From: Hyperoodon ampullatus
Taxonomy: Eukaryota; Chordata; Mammalia; Artiodactyla; Ziphiidae
Assembly: GCA_949752795.1 (NCBI GenBank)
Contig: CATKHW010000010.1
Coordinates: forward strand, 248,001-312,000
Reading direction: 5' to 3'
DNA length: 64,000 bases
In this document: one piece after another, positions 36,510 through 50,420 of the stretch
How the letters are laid out: each line of letters starts with the position of its first letter
Position numbering within the stretch: the stretch's first letter is position 1
The notes under the pieces: model-generated
What the model saw: the letters and a program-made list of their open reading frames with translations, nothing else
The model's database searches: none
Told to the model about the DNA's origin: nothing
Translations under genes and position numbers: made by a program

Positions 36510-38247
36510 TTTAGAAACCTTTCGTATTCACAGTGTGTCCGTTCTCTAGGTTTCCGGTACATGTTATAACTGTAGTAATATTCCCTTCAACCAGGAGAGT
36601 TGGGACCCATGGAATGGGTGCCATGCATTATTGCTTTAAAGGGTCTGCATTTGCTCACCAAATCTCACCAATCGTCTCAGTCCCAAGTGTCCAGCTTTAT
36701 GCCACATCCAGCTGTCGTTGTAGATAGGGTCATTCCAGGGTTCATCAGAGACCCTGAAGGAATTGTAAAGAATTTCCAAGTTTTTTTGTTTTGTTTTTGA
36801 AATTCCTTTTTATAGTGGGTTTGAGCTGATTCTCGCTGCCATGTTTATGCCAGTCTAGACACACTTGATTCCCTTACGGAGACATATCAATACATAGGTT
36901 TTAAGATTCTTACTAGTCAGATATATTCCTCTGCGGGAAATATGGGGTTTTGAGTCCCTTTCACTGAGGAAGGTGCAGGTCTTGTCTATTCCATAGTTGG
37001 TTTTTGGAACGGTACCTGTGCTTATATCAAACTCTGGTTTTATGCATCACCCCACCTCTCCTTCCCGCTTAAGCAGGCATAAGAGTGTTTTCTAAATGTG
37101 AGACACTGTTCTCTTTCCTAACTCAGTTCAAGTGTAGCCATGTTTACAGGATCTTCATAAGTGATATCTTATGATAAGTTTCTTTTTCTCTGTGACTTAT
37201 TTCACTTAGAATCATCGTAGCTGAATCTACCCATTTTGCTGCTACTGGTCTTATGACATTGATTTCATGGCTGAGGGATATTCCATCGTACATAAGTACC
37301 ACAATTTTTTGAACCATTTTTATATTTCCTGGGATATTTAAGGTGTACCCAAGTTGAGGTCCTTGTAAGCAGTGGAGCCCTAAATTTTGGGGTGGCTCTG
37401 TCTTATTGATTTTCAGTTTTCCCAAGGTATATTCCCTAGACTGGAAGTGCCCTTGGCTCTGTAGCTCTGTTCTTTACTTGTTTTAGGGAACACAATGCAC
37501 TCCTCCAGAGAGGCAGTTGGCAATTTACATCCCGCCCATCAGCATAACAAGGCTCCCTGTTCTCCAGGGCCTGTCTTGCCTTTCTGGTTTTTACACATTT
37601 TGTGGATGTCCCTTTTGACCGGTGGGAAGTGATACTTCTTTGTAGTGCAGATTTGCATTGCCCGCTTGCTTGCTTGGCCAAAAAGGGCGTATGCGTTTTC
37701 TCCTGAATATATTCAGGAGAAAACGCATACGCCCTTTTTGGCCAAGTGCATCATTGTCGAAGTTGTGCCCCTCTTCCTGTGCTTTAAAGGCGATTCCAAC
37801 GTACCTCTTGAAATCTGTTTCCTGCTATTCTGCCTCGCTTTCAAGTCTGCCTCATTGCCTTCCCTCAACAGGTTTTTGTATGATAGTTGTCCTTTATTAC
37901 TCGGCCAGTTTGTGATTTGCTGTGCCCCAGAGCTCCATTTCTCAACTCGTTTTTGGTGAGCTGACCGCAAGTCCAAAATTTTGGTTCAGGACCTATACTG
38001 GTTCCCGGTGGGTGGCTGAGACTTTGGTTAATTCTTCTTCCTGCCGGGAAATACAGTGATATGTGCCCATCCAAATGCCTAACAGCTACTCTCTCATTGG
38101 TTCTCCCTCTTCCCTTTCATCCTCTGCCAAATTGGCAACCTGTGCGAACCAGGAGGTTAAAGGGGCTGTCTCTCTAAGTTGGGAGGTTGATAGTAAAGCA
38201 GATGGAAAGTCAAACCGGAGCACCAGGAGAGGGACTATTCGTTGAGT
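36510..38247 (+). repeat. Satellite monomer M22 (1,738 bp)
   Basis: Relative of M18 in the ORF2 tail. Private changes include CAACCAGGAG near 36,590 and GGGAAATACAGTG (one base short) near 38,050. The palindrome at 37674-37745 is perfect. Confidence 0.93.
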
Positions 38248-39986
38248 TTTAGAAACATTTCGTATTCACAGTGTGTCCGTTCTCTAGGTTTCCCGTACAT
38301 GTTATAACTGTAGTAATATTCCCTTCAACCTGGAGAGGTGGGACCCATGGAATGGGTGCCATGCATTATTGCTTTAAAGGGTCTGCATTTGCTCACCAAA
38401 TCTCACCAATCGTCTCAGTGCCAAGTGTCCAGCCTTATGCCACATCCAGCTGTCGTTGTAGATAGGGTCATTCCAGGGTTCATCAGAGACCCTGAAGGAA
38501 TTGTAAAGAATTTCCCAGTTTTTTTGTTTTGTTTTTGAAATTCCTTTTTATAGTGGGTTTGAGCTGATTCTCGCTGCCATGTTTATGCCAGTCTAGACAC
38601 ACTTGATTCCCTTACGGAGACATATCAATACATAGGTTTTAAGATTCTTACTAGTCAGATATATTCCTCTGCGGGAAATATGGGGTTTTGAGTCCCTTTC
38701 ACTGAGGAAGGTGCAGGTCTTGTCTACTCCATAGTTGTTTTTTGGAACGGTACCTGTGCTTATATCAAGCTCTGGGTTTATGCATCACCCCACCTCTCCT
38801 TCCCCCTTAAGCAGGCATAAGAGTGTTTTCTAAATGTGAGACACTGTTCTCTTTCCTAACTCAGTTCAAGTGTAGCCATGTTTACAGGATCTTCATAAGT
38901 GATATCTTATGATAAGTTTCTTTTTCTCTGTGACTTATTTCACTTAGAATCATCGTACCTGAATCTTCCCATTTTGCTGCTACTGGTCTTATGACATTGA
39001 TTTCATGGCTGAGGGATATTCCATCGTACGTAAGTATCACTATTTTTTGAACCATTTTTATATTTCCTGGGATATTTAAGGTGTACCCAAGTTGAGGTGC
39101 TTGTAAGCAGTGCAGCCCTAAATTTTGGGGTGGCTCTGTCTTATTGATTTTCAGTTTTCACAAGGTATATTCCCTAGACTGGAAGTGCCCTTGGCTCTGT
39201 AGCTCTGTTCTTTACTTGTTTTAGGGAACACAATGCACTCCTCCAGAGAGGCAGTTGGCAATTTACATCCCGCCCATCAGCATAACAAGGCTCCCTGTTC
39301 TCCAGGGCCTGTCTTGCCTTTCTGGTTTTTACACATTTTGTGTATGTCCCTTTTGACCGGTGGGAAGTGATACTTCTTTGTAGTGCAGATTTGCATTGCC
39401 CGCTTGCTTGCTTGGCCAAAAAGGGCTTATGCGTTTTCTCCTGAATATATTCAGGAGAAAACGCATACACCCTTTTTGGCCAAGTGCATCATTGTCGAAG
39501 TTGTGCCCCTCCTCCTGTGCTTTAAAGGCGATTCCAACGTACCTCTTGAAATCTGTTTCCTGCTATTCTGCCTCTCTTTCAAGTCCGCCTCGTTGCCTTC
39601 CCTCAACAGATTTTTGGACGATAGTTGTCCTTTATTACTCGGCCAGTTTGTGAATTGCTGTGCCCCTGAGCTCCATTTTTCAACTCGTTTTTGGTGAGCT
39701 GACCGCAAGTCCAAAATTTTGGTTCAGGACCTATACTGGTTCCCGGTGGGTGGCTGAGACTTTGGTTAATTCTTCTTCCTGCCGGGAAGTTAGAGTGATA
39801 TGTGCCCGACCAAATACCTAACAGCTACTCTCTCATTGGTTCTCCCTCTTCCCTTTCATCCTCTGCCAAATTGGAGACCTGTGTGAACCAGGAAGTTGAA
39901 GGGGCTGTCTCTCCAATTTGGGAGATTGATAGTAAAGCAGATCGAAAGTCAAACCGGAGCACCAGGAGAGGGACTATTCGTTGAGT
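38248..39986 (+). repeat. Satellite monomer M23 (1,739 bp)
   Basis: First of thirteen consecutive copies of exactly 1,739 bp. Carries ATCAAGCTCTGG, GAATCTTCCC and AAGTATCACTATTTT, all shared with M24. The palindrome at 39412-39483 has two mismatched pairs (GGGCTTATG; ATACACCC). Confidence 0.93.
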
Positions 39987-41725
39987 TTTAGAAACCTTTC
40001 ATATTCACAGTGTGTCCATTCTCTAGGTTTCTCGTACATGTTATAACTGTAGTAATATTCCCTTCAACCTGGAGAGTTGGGACCCATGGAATGGGTGCCA
40101 TGCATTATTACTTTAAAGGGTCTGCATTTGCTCACCAAATCTCACCAATCGTCTAAGTCCCAAGTGTCCAGCCTTATGCCACATCCAGCTGTCATTGTAG
40201 ATAGGGTCATTCCAGGGTTCATCAGAGACCCTGAAGGAATTGTAAAGAATTTCCCAGTTTTTTTGTTTTGTTTTTGAAATTCCTTTTTAAAGTGGGTTTG
40301 AGCTGATTCTCGCTGCCATGTTTATGCCAGTCTAGACACATTTGATTCCCTTACGGAGACATATCAATACATAGGTTTTAAGATTCTTACTAGTCAGATA
40401 TATTCCTCTGCGGGAAATATGGGGTTTTGAGTCCCTTTCACTGAGGAAGGTGCAGGTCTTGTCTACTCCATAGTTGTTTTTTGGAACGGTACCTGTGCTT
40501 ATATCAAGCTCTGGGTTTATGCATCACCCCACCTCTCCTTCCCCCTTAAGCAGGCATAAGAGTGTTTTCTAAATGTGAGACACTGTTCTCTTTCCTAACT
40601 CAGTTCAAGTGTAGCCATGTTTACAGGATCTTCATAAGTGATATCTTATGATAAGTTTCTTTTTCTCTGTGACTTATTTCACTTAGAATCATCGTACCTG
40701 AATCTTCCCATTTTGCTGCTACTGGTCTTATGACATTGATTTCATGGCTGAGGGATATTCCATCGTACGTAAGTATCACTATTTTTTGAACCATTTTTAT
40801 ATTTCCTGGGATATTTAAGGTGTACCCAAGTTGAGGTCCTTGTAAGCAGTGCAGCCCTAAATTTTGGGGTGGCTCTGTCTTATTGATTTTCAGTTTTCCC
40901 AAGGTATATTCCCTAGACTGGAAGTGCCCTTGGCTCTGTAGCTCTATTCTTTACTTGTTTTAGGGAACACAATGCACTCCTCCAGAGAGGCAGTTGGCAA
41001 TTTACATCCCGCCCATCAGCATAACAAGGCTCCCTGTTCTCCAGGGCCTGTCTTGCCTTTCTGGTTTTTACACATTTTGTGGATGTCCCTTTTGACCGGT
41101 GGGAAGTGATACTTCTTTGTAGTGCAGATTTGCATTGCCCGCTTGCTTGCTTGGCCAAAAAGGGCTTATGCGTTTTCTCCTGAATATATTCAGGAGAAAA
41201 CGCATACACCCTTTTTGGCCAAGTGCATCATTGTCGAAGTTGTGCCCCTCCTCCTGTGCTTTAAAGGCGATTCCAACGTACCTCTTGAAATCTGTTTCCT
41301 GCTATTCTGCCTCTCTTTCAAGTCCGCCTCGTTGCCTTCCCTCAACTGATTTTTGGACGATAGTTGTCCTTTATTACTCGGCCAGTTTGTGAATTGCTGT
41401 GCCCCTGAGCTCCATTTTTCAACTCGTTTTTGGTGAGCTGACCGCAAGTCCAAAATTTTGGTTCAGGACCTATACTGGTTCCCGGTGGGTGGCTGAGACT
41501 TTGGTTAATTCTTCTTCCTGCCGGGAAGTTAGAGTGATATGTGCCCGACCAAATACCTAACAGCTACTCTCTCATTGGTTCTCCCTCTTCCCTTTCATCC
41601 TCTGCCAAATTGGAGACCTGTGTGAACCAGGAAGTTGAAGGGGCTGTCTCTCCAATTTGGGAGATTGATAGTAAAGCAGATCGAAAGTCAAACCGGAGCA
41701 CCAGGAGAGGGAATATTCGTTGAGT
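39987..41725 (+). repeat. Satellite monomer M24 (1,739 bp), block type E
   Basis: Marked by GTGTCCATTCTCTAGG, TCGTCTAAGTCC, TTTTTAAAGTGGG and ACACATTTGATTCC. It is the closest relative of the terminal partial M37. The palindrome at 41151-41222 has two mismatched pairs, the same as in M23. Confidence 0.93.
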
Positions 41726-43464
41726 TTTAGAAACCTTTCATATTCACAGTGTGTCCGTTCTCTAGGTTTCTCGTACATGTTATAACTGTAGTAATATTCC
41801 CTTCAACCTGGAGAGTTGGGACCCATGGAATGGGTGCCATGCATTATTACTTTAAAGGGTCTGCATTTGCTCACCAAATCTCACCAATCGTCTAAGTCCC
41901 AAGTGTCCAGCCTTATGCCACATCCAGCTGTCATTGTAGATAGGGTCATTCCAGGGTTCATCAGAGACCCTGAAGGAATTGTAAAGAATTTCCCAGTTTT
42001 TTTGTTTTGTTTTTGAAATTCCTTTTTAAAGTGGGTTTGAGCTGATTCTCGCTGCCATGTTTATGCCAGTCTAGACACACTTGATTCCCTTACGGAGACA
42101 TATCAATACATAGGTTTTAAGATTCTTACTAGTCAGATATATTCCTCTGCGGGAAATATGGGGTTTTGAGTCACTTTCACTGAGGAAGGTGTAGGTCTTG
42201 TCTATTCCATAGTTGGTTTTTGGAACGGTACCTGTGCTTATATCAAACTCTGGTTTTATGCATCACCCCACCTCTCCTTCCCCCTTAAGCAGGCATAAGA
42301 GTGTTTTCTAAATGTGAGACATTCTTCTCTTTCCTAACTCAGTTCAAGTGTAGCCATGTTTACAGGATCTTCATAAGTGATATCTTATGATAAGTTTCTT
42401 TTTCTGTGCGACTTATTTCACTTAGAATCATCGTACCTGAATCCACCCATTTTGCTGCTACTGGTCTTATGACATTGATTTCATGGCTGAGGGATATTCC
42501 ATCGTACATAAGTACCACAATTTTTTGAACCATTTTTATATTTCCTGGGATATTTAAGGTGTACCCAAGTTGAGGTCCTTGTAAGCAGTGCAGCCCTAAA
42601 TTTTGGGGTGGCTCTGTCTTATTGATTTTCAGTTTTCCCAAGGTATATTCCCTAGACTGGAAGTGCCCTTGGCTCTGTAGCTCTGTTGTTTACTTGTTTT
42701 AGGGAACACAATGCACTCCTCCAGAGAGGCAGTTTGCAATTTACATCCCGCCCATCAGCATAACAAGGCTCCCTGTTCTCCAGGGCCTGTCTTGCCTTTC
42801 TGGTTTTTACACATTTTGTGGATGTCCCTTTTGACCGGTGGGAAGTGATACTTCTTTGTAGTGAAGATTTGCATTGCCTGCTTGCTTGCTTGGCCTAAAA
42901 GGGCGTATGCGTTTTCTCCTGAATATATTCAAGAGAAAACCCATACGCCCTTTTTGGCCAAGTGCATCATTGTCGAAGTTGTGCCCCTCTTCCTGTGCTT
43001 TAAGGGCGATTCCAACGTACCTCTTGAAATCTGTTTCCTGCTATTCTGCCTCAATTTCAAGTCCGCCTCGCTGCCTTCCCTCAACAGATTTTTGGACGAT
43101 AGTTGTCCTTTATTACTCGGCCAGTTTGTGAATTGCTGTGCCCCTGAGCTCCATTTTTCAACTCGTTTTTGGTGAGCTGACCGCAAGTCCAATATTTTGG
43201 TTCAGGACCTTTACTGGTTCCCGGTGGGTGGCTGAGACTTTGGTTAATTCTTCTTCCTGCCGGGAAATTACAGTGATATGTGCCCGTCCAAATGCCTAAC
43301 AGCTACTCTCTCATTGGTTCTCCCTCTTCCCTTTCATCCTCTGCCAAATTGGCAAACTGTGCGAACCAGGAGGTTAAAGGGGCTGTGTCTCCCAGTTGGG
43401 AGGTTGATAGTAAAGCAGATGGAAAGTCAAACCGGAGCACCAGGAGAGGGACTATTCGTTGAGT
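41726..43464 (+). repeat. Satellite monomer M25 (1,739 bp), block type A
   Basis: Near copy of M33, 13,912 bp away: both have GTGAAGATTT before the palindrome, TTCAAGAGAAAACCC in its right arm, TTTAAGGGCG and CTCAATTTCAAG after it. The palindrome at 42890-42961 has three mismatched pairs. Confidence 0.93.
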
Positions 43465-45203
43465 TTTAGAAACCTTTCGTATTCACAGTGTGTCCGTTCT
43501 CTAGGTTTCCGGTACATGTTAAAACTGTAGTAATATTCCCTTCAACCTGGAGAGTTGGGACCCATGGAATGGGTGCCATGCATTATTGCTTTAAAGGGTC
43601 TGCATTTGCTCACCCAATCTCACCAATCCTCTCAGTCCCAAGTTTCCAGCCTTTTGCCACATCCAGCTGTCGTTGTAGATATGGTCATTCCAGGTTTCAT
43701 CAGAGACCCTGAAGGAATTGTAAAGAATTTCCCAGTTTTTTTATTTTGTTTTTGAAATTCCTTTTTATAGTGGGTTTGAGCTGATTCTCGCTGCCATGTT
43801 TATGCCAGTCTAGACACACTTGATTCCCTTACGGAGACATATCAATCCATAGGTTTTAAGATTCTTACCAGTCAGATATATTCCTCTGCGGGAAATATGG
43901 GGTTTTGAGTCCCTTTCACTGAATAAGGTGTAGGACTTTTCTATTCCATACTTGGTTTTTGGAACGGTACCTGTGCTTATATCAAACTCTGGTTTTATGC
44001 ATCACCCCACCTCTCCTTCCCCCTTAAGTAGGCATAAGAGTGTTTTCTAAATGTGAGACATTGTTCTCTTTCCTAACTCAGTTCAAGTGTAGCCATGTTT
44101 ACAGGATCTTCATAAGTGATATCTTATGATAAGTTTCTTTTTCTCTGTGAATTATTTCACTTAGAATCATCGTACCTGAATCTACCGATTTTGCTGCTAC
44201 TGGTCTTATGACATTGATTTCATGGCTGAGGGATATTCCATCGTACGTAAGTACCACAATTTTTTGAACCATTTTTATATTTCCTGGGATATTTAAGGTG
44301 TACCCAAGTTGAGGTCCTTGTAAGCAGTGCAGCCCTAAATTTTGGGGTGGCTCTGTCTTATTGATTTTCAGTTTTCCCAAGGTATATTCCCTAGACTGGA
44401 AGTGCCCTTGGCTCTGTAGCTCTGTTCTTTACTTGTTTTAGGGAACACAATGCACTCCTTCAGAGAGGCAGTTGGCAATTTACATCCCGCCCATCAGCAT
44501 AACAAGGCTCCCTGTTCTCCAGGGCCTGTCTTGCCTTTCTGGTTTGTACACATTTTGTTGATGTCCCTTTTGACCGGTGGGAAGTGATACTCCTTTGTAG
44601 TGCAGATTTGCATTGCCCGCTTGCTTGCTTGGCCAAAAAGTGCGTATGCGTTTTCTCCTGAATATATTCAGGAGAAAACGCATACGCCCTTTTTGGCCAA
44701 GTGCATCATTGTCGAAGTTGTGCCCCTCTTCCTGTGCTTTGAAGGTGACTCCAACGTACCTCTTGAAATCTGTTTCCTGCTATTCTGCCTCGCTTTCAAG
44801 TCCGCCTCGTTGCCTTCCCTCAACAGATTTTTGGACGATAGTTGTCCTTTATTACTCGGCCAGTTTGTGAATGGCTGTGCCCCTGAGCTCCATTTTTCAA
44901 CTCGTTTTTGGTGAGCTGACCGCAAGTCCAAAATTTTGGTTCAGGACCTATACTGTTTCCCGGTGGGTGGCTGAGACTTTGGTTAATTCTTCTTTCTGCC
45001 GGGAAGTTAGAGTGATATGTGCCCATCCAAATGCCTAACAGCTACTCTCTCATTGGTTCTCCCTCTTCCCTTTCATCCTCTGCCAATTTGGAAACCTGTG
45101 CGAACCAGGAGGTTAAAGGGGCTGTCTCTCCAAGTTGGGAGATTGATAGTAAAGCAGATGGAAAGTCAAACTGGAGCACCAGGAGAGGGACTATTCGTTG
45201 AGT
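43465..45203 (+). repeat. Satellite monomer M26 (1,739 bp), block type B
   Basis: Near copy of M29 and M34: TTACCGATTTTG is seen as CTACCGATTTTGC, with TTTGTTGATGTCC, TTTGAAGGTGACTCC and GAATGGCTGTG. The palindrome at 44629-44700 has one mismatched pair (AAAGTGCG). ORF2 tail remnant: 44099-44380, minus. Confidence 0.93.
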
Positions 45204-46942
45204 TTTAGAAACCTTTCGTATTCACAGTGTGTCCGTTCTCTTGGTTTCCGGTACATGATTTAACTGTAGTAATATTCCCTTCAACCTGGAGAGTTGGGAC
45301 CCATGGAATGGGTGCCATGCATTATTGCTTTAAAGGGTCTGCATTTGCTCACCCAATCTCACCAATCCTCTCAGTCCCAAGTGTCCAGCCTTATGCCACA
45401 TCCAGCTGTCGTTGTAGATATTGTCATTCCATGTTTCATCAGAGACCCTGAAGGAATTGTAAAGAATTTCCCAGTTTTTTTGTTTTGTTTATGAAATTCC
45501 TTTTTAGAGAGGATTTGAGCTGATTCTCGCTACCATGTTTATGCCAGTCTACACACACTTGATTCCCTTACGGAGACATATCAATACACAGGTTTTAAGA
45601 TTCTTACTAGTCAGATATATTCCTCTGCGGGAACTATGGGGTTTTGAGTCCCTTTCACTGAGGAAGGTGTAGGTCTTTTCTATTCCATAGTTGGTTTTTG
45701 GAATGGTACCTGTGCTTATATCAAACTCTGGTTTTATGCATCACCCCACCTCTCCTTCCCCCTAAAGCAGACATAAGAGTGTTTTCTAAATGTGACACAT
45801 TCTTCTCTTTCCTAACTCAGTTCAAGTGTATCCATGTTTACAGGATCTTCATAAGTGATATCTTATGATAAGTTTCTTTTTCTCTGTGACTTATTTCACT
45901 TAGAATCATCGTACCTGAATCTACCCATTTTGCTGCTACTGGTCTTATGACATTGATTTCATGGCTGAGGGATATTCCATCGTACGTAAGTACCACAATT
46001 TTTTGAACCATTTTTATATTTCCTGGGATATTTAAGGTGAACCCAAGTTGAGGTCCTTGTAAGCAGTGCAGCCCTAAATTTTGGGGTGGCTTTGTCTTAT
46101 TGATTTTCAGTTTTCCCAAGGTATATTCCCTAGACTGGAAGTGCCCTTGGCTCTGTAACTCGGTTCTTTACTTGTTTTAGGGAACACAATGCACTCCTCC
46201 AGAGAGGCAGTTGGCAATTTACATCCCACACATCAGCATAACAAGGCTCCCTGTTCTCCAGGGCCTGTCTTGCCTTTCTGGCTTTTACACATTTTGTGGA
46301 TGTCCCTTTTGACCGGTGGGAAGTGATACTTCTTTGTAGTGCAGATTTGCATTGCCCGCTTGCTTGCTTGGCCAAAAAGGGCGTATGTGTTTTCTCCTGA
46401 ATATATTCAGGAGAAAACGCATACGCCCTTTTTGGCCAAGTGCATCATTGTCGAAGTTGTGCCCCTCTTCCTGTGCTTTAAAGGCGATTCCAACGTACCT
46501 CTTGAAATCAGTTTCCTGCTATTCTGCCTCGCTTTCAAGTCCGTCTCCTTGCCTTCCCTCAACAGATTGTGGGACGATAGTTGTCCTTTATTACTCGGCC
46601 AGTTTGTGAATTGCTGTGCCCCTGAGCTCCATTTTTCAACTCGTTTTTGGTGAGCTGACCGCAAGTCCAAAATTTTGGTTCAGGACCTTTACTGGTTCCC
46701 GGTGGGGGGCTGAGACTTTGGTTAATTCTTCTTCCTGCCGGGAAATTACAGTGATATGTGCCCGTCCAAATGCCTAACAGCTACTCTCTCATTGGTTCTC
46801 CCTCTTCCCTTTCATCCTCTGCCAAATTGGCAAACTGTGCGAACCAGGAGGTTAAAGGGGCTGTCTCTCCCAGTTGGGAGGTTGATAGTAAAGCAGATGG
46901 AAAGTCAAACCGGAGCACCAGGAGAGGGACTATTCGTTGAGT
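45204..46942 (+). repeat. Satellite monomer M27 (1,739 bp), block type C
   Basis: Near copy of M30 and M35: ACATGATTTAACTG, TTTATGAAATTCC, ATCCCACACATCAG, AATCAGTTTCC and AGATTGTGGGACG. The palindrome at 46368-46439 has one mismatched pair (TATGTGTT). Confidence 0.93.
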
Positions 46943-48681
46943 TTTAGAAACCTTTCGTATTCACAGTGTGTCCGTTCTCTAGGTTTCTGGTACATGTTAA
47001 AACTGTAGTAATATTCCCTTCAACCTGGAGAGTTGGGACCCATGGAATGGGTGCCATGCATTATTGCTTTAAAGGGTCTGCATTTGCTCACCCAATCTCA
47101 CCAATCCTCTCAGTCCCAAGTTTCCAGCCTTTTGCCACATCCAGCTGTCGTTGTAAATAGGGACATTCCAGGTTTCATCAGAGACCCTGAAGGAATTGTA
47201 AAGAATTTCCCAGTTTTTTTGTTTTGTTTTTGAAATTCCTTTTTATAGTGGGTTTGAGCTGATTCTCGCTGCCATGTTTATGCCAGTCTAGACACACTTG
47301 ATTCCCTTACGGAGACATATCAATCCATAGGTTTTAAGATTCTTACTAGTCAGATATATTCCTCTGCGGGAAATATGGGGTTTTGAGTCCCTTTCACTGA
47401 GGAAGGTGCAGGACTTGTCTATTCCATACTTAGTTTTTGGAACGGTACCTGTGCTTATATCAAACTCTGGTTTTATGCATCACCCCACCTCTCCTTCCCC
47501 CTTAAGTAGGCATAAGAGTGTTTTCTAAATGTGAGACATTGTTCTCTTTCCTAACTCAGTTCAAGTGTAGCCATGTTTACAGGATCTTCATAAGTGATAT
47601 CTTATGATAAGTTTCTTTTTCTCTGTGAATTATTTCACTTAGAATCATCGTACCTGAATCTACCCATTTTGCTGCTACTGGTCTTATGACATTGATTTCA
47701 TGGCTGAGGGATATTCCATCGTACGTAAGTACCACAATTTTTTGAACCATTTTTATATTTCCTGGGATATTTAAGGTGTACCCAAGTTGAGGTCCTTGTA
47801 AGCAGTGCAGCCCTAAATTTTGGGGTGGCTCTGTCTTATTGATTTTCAGTTTTCCCAAGGTATATTCCCTAGACTGGAAGTGCCCTTGGCTCTGTAGCTC
47901 TGTTCTTTACTTGTTTTAGGGAACACAATGCACTCCTCCAGAGAGGCAGTTGGCAATTTACATCCCGCCCATCAGCATAACAAGGCTCCCTGTTCTGCAG
48001 GGCCTGTCTTGCCTTTCTGGTTTTTACACATTTTGTGGATGTCCCTTTTGACCGGTGGGAAGTGATACTTCTTTGTAGTGCAGATTTGCATTGCCCGCTT
48101 GCTTGCTTGGCCAAAAAGGGCGTATGCGTTTTCTCCTGAATATATTCAGGAGAAAACGCATACGCCCTTTTTGGCCAAGTGCATCATTGTCGAAGTTGTG
48201 CCCCTCTTCCTGTGCTTTGAAGGTGACTCCAACGTACCTCTTGAAATCTGTTTCCTGCTATTCTGCCTCGCTTTCAAGTCTGCCTCGTTGCCTTCCCTCA
48301 ACAGATTTTTGGACGATAGTTGTCCTTTATTACTCGGCCAGTTTGTGAATTGCTGTGCCCCTGAGCTCCATTTTTCAACTCGTTTTTGGTGAGCTGACCG
48401 CAAGTCCAAAATTTTGGTTCAGGATCTCTACTGTTTCCCGGTGGGTGGCTGAGACTTTGGTTAATTCTTCTTCCTGCTGGGAAGTTAGAGTGATATGTGC
48501 CCATCCAAATGCCTAACAGCTACTCTCTGATTGGTTCTCCCACTTCCCTTTCATCCTCTGCCAATTTGGAAACCTGTGCGAACCAGGAGGTTAAAGGGGC
48601 TGTCTCTCCAAGTTGGGAGATTGATAGTAAAGCAGATGGAAAGTCAAACTGGAGCACCATGAGAGGGACTATTCGTTGAGT
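46943..48681 (+). repeat. Satellite monomer M28 (1,739 bp), block type D
   Basis: Near copy of M31 and of the first ~1.2 kb of M36: AATAGGGACATTCC, CATACTTAGTTTTTGG, TGTTCTGCAGGG. A private CCCACTTCCC near 48,540 separates it from M31. The palindrome at 48107-48178 is perfect. Confidence 0.93.
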
Positions 48682-50420
48682 TTTAGAAACCTTTCGTATT
48701 CACAGTGTGTCCGTTCTCTAGGTTTCCGGTACATGTTAAAACTGTAGTAATATTCCCTTCAACCTGGAGAGTTGGGACCCATGGAATGGGTGCCATGCAT
48801 TATTGCTTTAAAGGGTCTGCATTTGCTCACCCAATCTCACCAATCCTCTCAGTCCCAAGTTTCCAGCCTTTTGCCACATCCAGCTGTCGTTGTAGATATG
48901 GTCATTCCAGGTTTCATCAGAGACCCTGAAGGAATTGTAAAGAATTTCCCAGTTTTTTTATTTTGTTTTTGAAATTCCTTTTTATAGTGGGTTTGAGCTG
49001 ATTCTCGCTGCCATGTTTATGCCAGTCTAGACACACTTGATTCCCTTACGGAGACATATCAATCCATAGGTTTTAAGATTCTTACTAGTCAGATATATTC
49101 CTCTGCGGGAAATATGGGGTTTTGAGTCCCTTTCACTGAATAAGGTGTAGGACTTTTCTATTCCATACTTGGTTTTTGGAACGGTACCTGTGCTTATATC
49201 AAACTCTGGTTTTATGCATCACCCCACCTCTCCTTCCCCCTTAAGTAGGCATAAGAGTGTTTTCTAAATGTGAGACATTGTTCTCTTTCCTAACTCAGTT
49301 CAAGTGTAGCCATGTTTACAGGATCTTCATAAGTGATATCTTATGATAAGTTTCTTTTTCTCTGTGAATTATTTCACTTAGAATCATCGTACCTGAATCT
49401 ACCGATTTTGCTGCTACTGGTCTTATGACATTGATTTCATGGCTGAGGGATATTCCATCGTACGTAAGTACCACAATTTTTTGAACCATTTTTATATTTC
49501 CTGGGATATTTAAGGTGTACCCAAGTTGAGGTCCTTGTAAGCAGTGCAGCCCTAAATTTTGGGGTGGCTCTGTCTTATTGATTTTCAGTTTTCCCAAGGT
49601 ATATTCCCTAGACTGGAAGTGCCCTTGGCTCTGTAGCTCTGTTCTTTACTTGTTTTAGGGAACACAATGCACTCCTTCAGAGAGGCAGTTGGCAATTTAC
49701 ATCCCGCCCATCAGCATAACAAGGCTCCCTGTTCTCCAGGGCCTGTCTTGCCTTTCTGGTTTGTACACATTTTGTTGATGTCCCTTTTGACCGGTGGGAA
49801 GTGATACTCCTTTGTAGTGCAGATTTGCATTGCCCGCTTGCTTGCTTGGCCAAAAAGTGCGTATGCGTTTTCTCCTGAATATATTAAGGAGAAAACGCAT
49901 ACGCCCTTTTTGGCCAAGTGCATCATTGTCGAAGTTGTGCCCCTCTTCCTGTGCTTTGAAGGTGACTCCAACGTACCTCTTGAAATCTGTTTCCTGCTAT
50001 TCTGCCTCGCTTTCAAGTCCGCCTCGTTGCCTTCCCTCAACAGATTTTTGGACGATAGTTGTCCTTTATTACTCGGCCAGTTTGTGAATGGCTGTGCCCC
50101 TGAGCTCCATTTTTCAACTCGTTTTTGGTGAGCTGACCGCAAGTCCAAAATTTTGGTTCAGGACCTATACTGTTTCCCGGTGGGTGGCTGAGACTTTGGT
50201 TAATTCTTCTTTCTGCCGGGAAGTTAGAGTGATATGTGCCCATCCAAATGCCTAACAGCTACTCTCTCATTGGTTCTCCCTCTTCCCTTTCATCCTCTGC
50301 CAATTTGGAAACCTGTGCGAACCAGGAGGTTAAAGGGGCTGTCTCTCCAAGTTGGGAGATTGATAGTAAAGCAGATGGAAAGTCAAACTGGAGCACCAGG
50401 AGAGGGACTATTCGTTGAGT
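48682..50420 (+). repeat. Satellite monomer M29 (1,739 bp), block type B
   Basis: Differs from M26 at very few positions that I can see, for example TTACTAGTC versus TTACCAGTC and ATATTAAGGAG versus ATATTCAGGAG. The latter gives the palindrome at 49846-49917 a second mismatched pair and fuses two minus-strand frames into one of 145 codons (49711-50148). Confidence 0.93.

Noticed and set aside
49711..50148. The longest open frame in the window (145 codons, minus strand).
   Set aside because: It is created by a one-base substitution at the palindrome centre in M29 (ATTAAGG), which removes a stop and fuses two dead ORF2 pieces; not a gene.
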